From an uncultured Lachnospiraceae bacterium (GTDB taxonomy: Bacteria > Bacillota > Clostridia > Lachnospirales > Lachnospiraceae), in assembly GCA_934371505.1 (NCBI GenBank), contig CAKRNW010000061.1, positions 1-13,695 on the forward strand: 13,695 bases of DNA, read 5' to 3'. Position numbers and translations under genes: made by a program. Below, piece by piece: positions 1-6,069 of this stretch. How positions within the stretch are numbered: the first letter of the stretch is position 1; each line of letters begins with the position of its first letter. The notes beneath the pieces are model-generated. The model did no database searches. It had not been told where the DNA came from and saw only the letters and a program-made list of their open reading frames with translations.

Positions 1-116
1 ATTCCATGCTCCTGCAGCCGCCGAAGCGTCTCCACTGTCCGCTCCGTGATTTCCTTTTTCTGCATGTCAATCAAGGTTCCATCAATATCAAAAAAGATTA
101 TTTTGATTTTATTCAT
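1..116 (-). CDS. HAD-superfamily hydrolase, Cof-like (N-terminal part only)
   Basis: Only the first 38 or so codons are inside the window; the gene continues beyond base 1. The translation opens MNKIKIIFFDIDGTLID, which is HAD motif I (DxDGT; nucleophile Asp10, acid/base Asp12) directly at the N terminus, as in the Cof/YidA-type sugar-phosphate or nucleotide phosphatases. The following ITERTVETLRRLQEHG fits the helix that comes after motif I in this group. The ATG at 114-116 is preferred. An in-frame ATG at 138-140 lies almost at the expected transcription start of the upstream promoter, leaving no room for a ribosome binding site. The substrate cannot be told from this fragment. Confidence 0.85.
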   Translation of the reverse strand, partial: MNKIKIIFFDIDGTLIDMQKKEITERTVETLRRLQEHG

Positions 117-147
117 GGTAGTCTCGCTTTCTGTTGTCATCCTTATT

Positions 148-176
148 AGTTTACCATGATTTCCGTGTGCATACAA
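148..176 (-). promoter_or_regulatory. Candidate promoter of the HAD gene
   Basis: On the minus strand TTGTAT (171-176) and TAAACT (148-153) are separated by 17 bp, and a TG dinucleotide one base before the -10 box gives an extended -10. The boxes are imperfect, but they lie downstream of the terminator of the previous minus-strand gene and about 30 bp before the HAD start, where a promoter is needed. Predicted from sequence only. Confidence 0.45.
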
Positions 177-209
177 ATGTTTTAAAAAGGGATTTTGCTT
201 CAAACACTC

Positions 210-241
210 AAAAAATGGGACAGCATTTTTTGCTGTCCCAT
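210..241 (-). terminator. Intrinsic terminator of the zinc-ribbon protein gene
   Basis: A perfect 11-bp stem (215-225 with 231-241, arm TGCTGTCCCAT) has a 5-nt loop and, read on the minus strand, runs into a T-rich tract at 210-214. It starts 12 bp after the stop codon of the large minus-strand gene. This is a textbook Rho-independent terminator and separates that gene from the HAD gene. Confidence 0.93.
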
Positions 242-253
242 CGTAGGTGGGAA

Positions 254-2887
254 TTACTCCCAGCGCATATTCTGTTGTAACGAATCTTCGTTCACATCGT
301 AGAAGGTTGCTTCTTCGCCACAGTAGTCTGCTTTAAATTGGTTTACCACCGCCTCAAATTTGTCCCATGACTCACCTTCACGTTCTTCTCCATGGCTAAC
401 GTATACATATTGGTATCCTTCGTTCTGAGTTAAATCATTAAACTGTTCCTGTACCGCTTCAACTACATCCTCTATATTATCAGTAGCACCATCATAAAAA
501 TAATCAAATTCAGCTATAGTATTATCCGCTGCATCATTAAACCAAGACAAATATGCCCATTGACGCAGTCCTTCTACACTATAAGACATACCACTCTTAT
601 ACAAAGTAAGATCTTCATAACTCCAATCACTATCCTTACGAGCGAAAATCGTAAGTTTGTCATTTACGACGCTTACTTTATATAATACATATGCAGATGT
701 ATTTCTGAAGTATATTTGTAATTCAGGCATGTCATCGAAATCAATATCTGTTAATGTAAATGCTCCAAGGATCTCTTCGTACTCACGTTGAAAATCATCA
801 GCAAACGTTCTCACCAGGGTATCATAATCAACCTGACTTCCCTCATACTCTGCCGTGATATTCCCCCGCAGGAATTCCTTATACATTTCTAACCGTTCAT
901 CCTTTGTCATCCGGGTCTTATCCAGTGCCACGTATCCGTTTACATTGGAAGAAACAATGGAGCTGGGATGATATCCGCTGTTTCCTCTTTCACACACACT
1001 CCAGACAACGCCAGGCTGGCTGAAATCCACATAGTACACGGCAACCAGGCCCTCTTTGGAATAAATGTAAATCCTAGCATGGCTGTTTGCCAGTGCATCG
1101 GAATCATACGTTCCATTCACAAAGCTGGTGTAATCATTCACATAAAGTTTATAGGTTCCAATTAACTGGTTTCCGATATTCATTACCTCACACCGGGTAT
1201 CTGTTCCATCGGCAATGAGGAAATCCTGGTAGTCGTCCAGTGACTGTCTGGCACTGATATAGTTCATATCGCCGTAAGCTGATCTTTCCGGGGTGTAGAG
1301 TACCATATCCAGGTCGATATCGGAATCCCAGCACAGCACTGCTTTTTCTGAATTGTCTGTAATGGCAGGGACGGTATAGCCTTTTACCACACATCCCTCT
1401 CCTGTCACAGCGAAATTCTCATAGGTGGTCATGTAGCCGTCCAGACGGAACTCTGCGGTATAAGCGCCCGGCTGTAACTGTGCGGTGTAAGTGTTTCCAT
1501 CCATGGTTCCTTCTGTAACATTTCCACCATTCTTGACATTCAATCCGCTGCGGATGGTCACCTGTCCACTGGAAAGCTGGGCGGTATCCGCTCCAACAGT
1601 CAAATCGACGGCATTATACAGATAAAACTGTACCTCCGTCTCTCCTGCTCCTTCCTTTGCCAGATAGAGATAGGAAAATCCATTACCAGACAGGGTTTCG
1701 TCCAGCCGTACATCATAAACATAGGCAGGCACATAACCTTCTGCATAAACCTGTACATAACAGTCCGTTCCGTCTAACAGGGTATAAAGATGATAAGCGC
1801 CATCATTTCCTGTGGTGGTGGTATACAGCACCGTATCGTCCGCCGATGCAATCACTGCAACAGAGGCGTTGGACACCGGTACGTTGCCCGCACCATATAC
1901 ATAGCCCTTCATCTCAAAAAGGCTGTCCTCACCCTGCACTGCATTGAGTACGTTGTATGCCTCATTCAGCACCTGCATCTCCACCGCATCATAAGCTGCC
2001 ATCTTCTCACTGGAAAGCTCGAAATAAGAGCGGTTGGGATACCAGGTCGTGGAAGGGTTAAGGGTCTGCTGTTCAATCTGCTTGGGCACATCAATCTTTC
2101 GATAACGGACCAGGACATCATGATTAAAATAGTAACGGTTTCCTACCTTATCAATGGTGGCATAGGTAGGCGTGTAAACATCCACGGTTCTTGTGAATAC
2201 GAAGTTTACTTTTCCATTGTCGTAGTAATAATCGGAAACAAGATAAGCACCATTCTGTTTCTCAATGGTGACGATTTTTGCTATCTGGCTGTTATCCGGG
2301 TTCTTATAAACCACACAGCGGATGATGTTCTGGGTCTGGGCATTGGTAAACTCGTAGTTTACGATCTGGTAATTCGCAATCTGGTTATCTGCTGTAGAAT
2401 CTGCATAGACATCCTCCAGGGTATAAAACAGCGTGGAATCCCAATCCATTCCCTGCTGTTTCTGGTTGGGCGTATAGTTTCTCAAGGATAAGTCCAGAAC
2501 TGCCAGGCTGTTAAAGCTGTATTTTGCATCGGTGCTGACAATCAGCTGTCTGGAATCATCCCCGGTGGAAAGTTCTCTTGAGGTATCTTCTTCCTGCTGC
2601 TGTTCTGTCTCAACCGTTTCACTATTGTTCTCTGCAGCAGCCGCCCCTTTGGAAATTTTTACAAGGACAAAAATCAGAGCTGCTACTAAAATCACAATGA
2701 GAACACTGACTCCTGCAATAAGGGCAATGTAAGTTTTATCCTTCTTGTCATTCGGGTTCGGGGCTGGGGTTGACTCTGCGTAACCCGTGTTATTCGTGAC
2801 TGATGGTTCTTCCATAAGACTGGCACCACATTTTCCACAGAATCTGGCTCCGTCTTCGTTTTCATATCCGCAATTTCTACAATACAT
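254..2887 (-). CDS. Zinc-ribbon, single-pass membrane protein with large extracytoplasmic region
   Basis: The protein has 877 residues. It starts with a zinc ribbon (Cys3, Cys6, Cys17, Cys20; two CxxC knuckles), then a polar linker and one strongly hydrophobic segment at about 53-76. There is no signal peptide, so the ribbon should be cytoplasmic and the other 800 residues outside. After an acidic linker (85-115) comes an uncharacterised region (115-320). Residues 325-410 look like a carboxypeptidase-regulatory/CnaB-like beta-sandwich (GYVYGAGNVPVSNASVAV, then NDGAYHLYTLLDG). Residues 415-510 form a second beta-rich repeat of that kind. Residues 515-635 carry a WDSDIDLDMVLYTP motif resembling DUF2135/YfaP-like domains. 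The C-terminal 210 residues contain LTDIDFDDMPELQIYF, like the 'DIDGDGxPEL' segment of clostridial lipoproteins. The function is unknown; a surface-binding or envelope-sensing role is inference. The ribosome binding site is weak (AAAAGAAAC). The codons for about residues 703-823 are noticeably more AT-rich than the rest. Confidence 0.85.
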   Translation of the reverse strand: MYCRNCGYENEDGARFCGKCGASLMEEPSVTNNTGYAESTPAPNPNDKKDKTYIALIAGVSVLIVILVAALIFVLVKISKGAAAAENNSETVETEQQQEEDTSRELSTGDDSRQLIVSTDAKYSFNSLAVLDLSLRNYTPNQKQQGMDWDSTLFYTLEDVYADSTADNQIANYQIVNYEFTNAQTQNIIRCVVYKNPDNSQIAKIVTIEKQNGAYLVSDYYYDNGKVNFVFTRTVDVYTPTYATIDKVGNRYYFNHDVLVRYRKIDVPKQIEQQTLNPSTTWYPNRSYFELSSEKMAAYDAVEMQVLNEAYNVLNAVQGEDSLFEMKGYVYGAGNVPVSNASVAVIASADDTVLYTTTTGNDGAYHLYTLLDGTDCYVQVYAEGYVPAYVYDVRLDETLSGNGFSYLYLAKEGAGETEVQFYLYNAVDLTVGADTAQLSSGQVTIRSGLNVKNGGNVTEGTMDGNTYTAQLQPGAYTAEFRLDGYMTTYENFAVTGEGCVVKGYTVPAITDNSEKAVLCWDSDIDLDMVLYTPERSAYGDMNYISARQSLDDYQDFLIADGTDTRCEVMNIGNQLIGTYKLYVNDYTSFVNGTYDSDALANSHARIYIYSKEGLVAVYYVDFSQPGVVWSVCERGNSGYHPSSIVSSNVNGYVALDKTRMTKDERLEMYKEFLRGNITAEYEGSQVDYDTLVRTFADDFQREYEEILGAFTLTDIDFDDMPELQIYFRNTSAYVLYKVSVVNDKLTIFARKDSDWSYEDLTLYKSGMSYSVEGLRQWAYLSWFNDAADNTIAEFDYFYDGATDNIEDVVEAVQEQFNDLTQNEGYQYVYVSHGEEREGESWDKFEAVVNQFKADYCGEEATFYDVNEDSLQQNMRWE

Positions 2888-2976
2888 TGTTTCTTTTGTA
2901 TACTACGGCTGGTGTATACATTCCTTTCTGCAATCTTTTTCATCAGGAGATTTCTCCCAGTTACATACTGTGTTTC

Positions 2977-3005
2977 ATTATAGTTTGTTTAAAAATCAAG
3001 GTCAA
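2977..3005 (-). promoter_or_regulatory. Strong candidate sigma-A promoter for the zinc-ribbon gene
   Basis: On the minus strand TTGACC (3000-3005) and a perfect TATAAT (2977-2982) are exactly 17 bp apart. The predicted start of transcription near 2970 gives a leader of about 80 nt. It lies back to back with the plus-strand promoter of the DUF1292 gene, with 18 bp between the two -35 boxes. Confidence 0.8.
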
Positions 3006-3023
3006 CGAAACTGCTATCTTTCC

Positions 3024-3052
3024 TTGCAAAAATCACCCGGTTTCATTACAAT
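3024..3052 (+). promoter_or_regulatory. Strong candidate promoter for the DUF1292/CapA-like pair
   Basis: TTGCAA (3024-3029) and TACAAT (3047-3052) are separated by 17 bp, giving a leader of about 50 nt before the ATG at 3109. An AGGAAGG ribosome binding site lies at 3094-3100. No other convincing plus-strand promoter lies before the CapA-like gene, so both genes probably share this one. Confidence 0.7.
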
Positions 3053-3108
3053 AATGGTATCTATCGTAATAGTCTTTTTACTTAAAACGAGAAAGGAAGG
3101 ATAAAACC

Positions 3109-3462
3109 ATGGCAAAAAATAAAGACCTGCGTGAAGAACAGGAAGATGATGAGGAAATGACCGTTGAATTAGACTTAGAGGACGGTACTCGTGTTACCTG
3201 TGCAATTGTTACGATTTTAACAGTGAACGAGAAAGATTATATCGTACTTCTCCCCTTAGACGAAAACGGTCAGAATGAGGACGGTGAAGTGTGGTTCTAC
3301 GGTTACAGTGAGAACCCGGATGACCCCAACGAGGAACCGGAATTAACCTACATTGATGACGATGAGGAGTATGAGTCGGTAGCCGATGCTTTCGATGAGT
3401 ATCTGGATTCCGTTGAGTTTGACGAACTGGTAGAAATGGATGTGGAAGATTCTGAGGAATAA
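3109..3462 (+). CDS. DUF1292 (YrzB-like) acidic protein
   Basis: This is a 117-residue, very acidic cytoplasmic protein. It has a Glu/Asp-rich N terminus, then a small beta-rich core (MTVELDLEDGTRVTC, IVTILTVNEKDYIVLLPL, EVWFYGYSENP) and an acidic helical tail (YESVADAFDEYLDSVEFDEL). This layout matches the DUF1292 family, which is common in Firmicutes and has no established biochemical function. In many Firmicutes a family member sits next to ireB and ruvX. Here the neighbour is instead a CapA-like gene four bases downstream, whose ribosome binding site lies in the last codons of this gene. The ATG is supported by AGGAAGG eight bases upstream. Family assignment is confident; the role is unknown. 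Confidence 0.88.
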   Translation: MAKNKDLREEQEDDEEMTVELDLEDGTRVTCAIVTILTVNEKDYIVLLPLDENGQNEDGEVWFYGYSENPDDPNEEPELTYIDDDEEYESVADAFDEYLDSVEFDELVEMDVEDSEE

Positions 3463-3466
3463 GTCT

Positions 3467-4786
3467 ATGAAAAAAAGACATGCTCTCCTTGGGGGAATTG
3501 TGTGCATCGGTTCCGTCTGTTTATGCATCCTGCTCTCTCAGGGGATTCCTACCGTCAATGCAGATGCTGTTGCCACATCCTCTGAAGTTGCAGAACCTAC
3601 CCGTTCTCACGCTGTTGCTCCCTCCGAGCCTCTTCCCGTGGAATCCGTTCTTGAGACGGAACCGGAACCCACACCACCGGTTTTTGAAGAATACGAAGTA
3701 TCTCTTATGGCCGTTGGTGACAATTTGATGCACATGGGCATTGTGAACACCGGAAAACAAAAGGACGGGACTTACAATTATGATTTTCTGTTTCGTCCTC
3801 TCTCTGAGTTTCTGGCAATAGCAGATGTGAAGGTGATTAATCAGGAGACCATCCTGGGTGGTAACTCTCTTGGCTTTTCCGGTTTTCCCAGATTTAATTC
3901 TCCTACCCAGGTAGGGGATGCCATTGCCAATGCCGGCTTTAATGTGGTATTGCACGCAACCAACCATGCCGCTGACCAGAATAAAGCCGGCATGGTAAAC
4001 TGTCTGGAATTCTGGAAACAATATCCTGCTGTTACCGTGGCTGGCATTCATGAGGAAAATGACTTCTCTATTCCGGTTATTACCGTAAAGAATGTCACTT
4101 TTGCCATATTAAATTACACCTATGGCCCTAATGCCGGTACGATCCCGAAATCTTACCGTAATAATCTGAATCTCCTCTGCGCTTACAATGAATCCAACGG
4201 GCAGATTGATTTTACTACCTTGAATCCCCGGGTGATTGAGGATATCCAGAGTATGGACAAGGAGGTGGACTATGTGGTAGTGTTCCCTCACTGGGGTACG
4301 GAATACCAGAGCGTTCCCTCCTCCTATCAGGAAGAATTTGCCAGAGAAATGACGGAGGCTGGAGCTGACATCATCATCGGTGCCCATCCCCATATGCCTC
4401 AGCCGGTGGAATGGATTGAAGCAGAAAACGGAAATAAAAGCCTGTGCTACTACTCTCTTGGAAATTATGTTTCCACCCAGAAAAAGGGGCTGTGCATGCT
4501 GGAGGAAATGGCATGGGTTTCCATTCATGTGACGGAAAACGGAAGTTTCATCAATCCTTCAAAAACCGGTGTCATCCCCATGGTATGCCATTATACTTCC
4601 GGTCCGGTACGCTTAGAACAGGTGTATCTGTTGGAGGATTACTCAGAGGAAAAAGCGAAAACCCACGGCATCCGCAATTACGGTGGTGTCATACTGAAAT
4701 ATGACGACCTCGTAAACTGGAGCCGGGAAATCTTCGGTGACTGGATTTTAAAAAAGACGGATATCTTTAATCAATCACATTTTTAA
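3467..4786 (+). CDS. CapA-family (PGA_cap) metallophosphatase-fold protein, exported
   Basis: The protein has 439 residues. An N-terminal signal sequence or anchor (MKKRH, then a hydrophobic stretch to about residue 24) has no convincing lipobox. A Pro/Glu-rich linker (about 38-75) leads to the CapA domain, whose motifs are all present: VGDNLMH (83-89), INQET (124-128), ATNHAADQ (164-171), FPHWGTEYQ (273-281), GAHPHMPQP (305-313) and YYSLGNYV (328-335). The conserved Asp, Asn and His residues would bind metals as in calcineurin-like phosphoesterases. The name comes from CapA/PgsA of poly-gamma-glutamate capsule synthesis, but most family members work alone with unknown substrates, and no capB, capC or pgsE homologue is visible here. 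The ATG at 3467 is chosen over an in-frame one at 3440 because GAGGAA (3453-3458) is correctly spaced. The 3' end overlaps the NlpC/P60 gene on the other strand by 20 bp. Confidence 0.9.
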   Translation: MKKRHALLGGIVCIGSVCLCILLSQGIPTVNADAVATSSEVAEPTRSHAVAPSEPLPVESVLETEPEPTPPVFEEYEVSLMAVGDNLMHMGIVNTGKQKDGTYNYDFLFRPLSEFLAIADVKVINQETILGGNSLGFSGFPRFNSPTQVGDAIANAGFNVVLHATNHAADQNKAGMVNCLEFWKQYPAVTVAGIHEENDFSIPVITVKNVTFAILNYTYGPNAGTIPKSYRNNLNLLCAYNESNGQIDFTTLNPRVIEDIQSMDKEVDYVVVFPHWGTEYQSVPSSYQEEFAREMTEAGADIIIGAHPHMPQPVEWIEAENGNKSLCYYSLGNYVSTQKKGLCMLEEMAWVSIHVTENGSFINPSKTGVIPMVCHYTSGPVRLEQVYLLEDYSEEKAKTHGIRNYGGVILKYDDLVNWSREIFGDWILKKTDIFNQSHF

Positions 4787-5978
4787 TACCAATAATGGTA
4801 TCATAATCTGCCTGATAGATCACAACGCCCTTTCTGGAATTGGCGGAATGGATAATCTGTCCGTTGCCGGTATAAAGGGCTACATGGGTACACTTGCCTC
4901 CCTTGCCATAGCAGATAATATCACCAGGCTGTATCTGGCTGTAATCAATGCTCCTGCCATTGCTGCTCAGCTGGCCGGACGGGGTTCTGCTTAAGGAATA
5001 GCCGAATTCTTTATAAATCAGACTGGTGAAGCCACTGCAGTCTGTGCCTGTGACAAGGGAGCTTCCTCCGTGAACATACCGGTTCCCGAGAAACTGCATG
5101 GCATAATTTACAATGGAGGAACGAAGTTCTGCGTTACTGCTATAAGTTCCCACAGGCTCTGTCACCACAATCGTCACATTCTCTGCCACTTCCTGTTCTG
5201 TGACATTCTCACGTTCTTCCAGTATCTTTCGTTCTTCCTGTTCTTTCGCCTCTTCCTCCAGAGTTTTGCCGTAGACAAATTCTTCAGAGATGGTCACGTA
5301 CTGGGACGATACATAGCCCTCTTTTCCATCTGTATACTGGACGCGCAGCCATTCTCCCTGGTTCTCTAACAGCTGCACCCTTTCTCCGTTGTCAATGTAG
5401 CCAATCCGTTTGGATTCAGTACTTGGCTGTTCCCGCACATTTAACCGGTCAGCAATCACATTGGCATACCGGGTCACATACTGATCAATTACCTCTGCAG
5501 CTGCATCTCCATACAGGAAAAACTCTGCTTTAATATATCCTTCCACATTTCCGGAAACAATCTGGAACCAGTCATGATCCTCTCCTGTCACAGAGAGAAC
5601 CTGGGCTACTGCTCCATTGTAAATCTTTCCAACAATATCACTGTCCGTATTGGGTAAGGAACGTACATTGACATAATTGGAAACCTGGGCAATGGCTAAA
5701 TCGGCATACTCATTCTCCTCGGTTTCTTCCTGACTTTCTACGGTTTCTTCCGTCTCTGCTTCCAACGTTTCTGTCTCTGTCATTTCCGCTGTCTCATCGG
5801 CTATATCTTCCGTTTCCCCAGATTCTGTCTGTTTAACCTCACCTCCGGCTGCCATTGCCACCGGCTGATCTGATAATAAAGTTTCCGTCTTTGCATGAAT
5901 CTCCAGATTCCCAGCACCCAGGATTAAAGCAAAAGCCATCACAGATAACACGATTGTCTGAATCCATCTACTTTTCAT
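4767..5978 (-). CDS. Secreted SH3-SH3-NlpC/P60 peptidoglycan endopeptidase
   Basis: The protein has 403 residues. A Sec signal peptide (basic MKSRW, hydrophobic core to about 22, possible cleavage after IHA near 29) is followed by a Glu/Thr-rich linker (50-90). Two bacterial SH3 domains follow (about 95-155, with YVNVRSLPNTDSDIVGKI; and 172-230, with RLNVREQPSTESKRIGYI), then a charged helical linker (235-268) and an NlpC/P60 domain (about 283-403). The catalytic residues are visible: Cys314 in GTDCSG, His365 in CTHVALY and the third polar residue His377 in IIHSAN. Enzymes of this type cut the D-Glu-diamino acid bond in stem peptides during wall remodelling; the SH3 domains bind the wall. The start has a GGAG box four bases upstream. 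The gene has its own promoter and is separate from the helicase operon. It converges on the CapA-like gene with no terminator between them. Confidence 0.94.
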   Translation of the reverse strand: MKSRWIQTIVLSVMAFALILGAGNLEIHAKTETLLSDQPVAMAAGGEVKQTESGETEDIADETAEMTETETLEAETEETVESQEETEENEYADLAIAQVSNYVNVRSLPNTDSDIVGKIYNGAVAQVLSVTGEDHDWFQIVSGNVEGYIKAEFFLYGDAAAEVIDQYVTRYANVIADRLNVREQPSTESKRIGYIDNGERVQLLENQGEWLRVQYTDGKEGYVSSQYVTISEEFVYGKTLEEEAKEQEERKILEERENVTEQEVAENVTIVVTEPVGTYSSNAELRSSIVNYAMQFLGNRYVHGGSSLVTGTDCSGFTSLIYKEFGYSLSRTPSGQLSSNGRSIDYSQIQPGDIICYGKGGKCTHVALYTGNGQIIHSANSRKGVVIYQADYDTIIGIKNVID

Positions 5979-6036
5979 TCTTCTCCATGTCCTTATCGCT
6001 TTCCTTTTGTATTATTGGTTTTCACACTACCCACTT

Positions 6037-6064
6037 ATTCTAACATATTACAAAAATATTGCAA
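6037..6064 (-). promoter_or_regulatory. Candidate promoter for the NlpC/P60 gene
   Basis: On the minus strand TTGCAA (6059-6064) is followed after 16 bp by TAGAAT (6037-6042). A TG one base before the -10 makes it an extended -10. It begins six bases after the helicase stop codon, so the hydrolase can be transcribed independently. No terminator hairpin is visible between the helicase and this promoter, so read-through is also possible. Confidence 0.6.
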
Positions 6065-6069
6065 TTATA

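Noticed and set aside
1790..2491. A 233-codon plus-strand open frame opposite the zinc-ribbon gene
   Set aside because: It is antisense to a gene with clear domains, shows low-complexity Ile/His/Val content with no recognisable family, and has no promoter or ribosome binding site that I can see.
2692..2943. An 83-codon minus-strand frame starting in the leader of the zinc-ribbon gene
   Set aside because: It overlaps the zinc-ribbon and membrane-helix codons in another frame, and its translation is a basic low-complexity sequence with no domain.
3440..3466. A nine-residue longer start for the CapA-like protein
   Set aside because: It would overlap the end of the DUF1292 gene, lacks a ribosome binding site, and would put charged residues before a normal signal sequence beginning MKKRH.
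3467..3560. A lipoprotein lipobox in the CapA-like protein
   Set aside because: Cysteines occur in the hydrophobic segment (GIVC, GSVCLC), but none has the Leu-x-Gly/Ala/Ser-Cys context at the end of the core.
4786..4801. The inverted repeat ATACCA-ATAA-TGGTAT as a terminator for the CapA-like gene
   Set aside because: It is a weak AT-rich 6-bp stem with no T-tract and codes for conserved residues of the NlpC/P60 domain.
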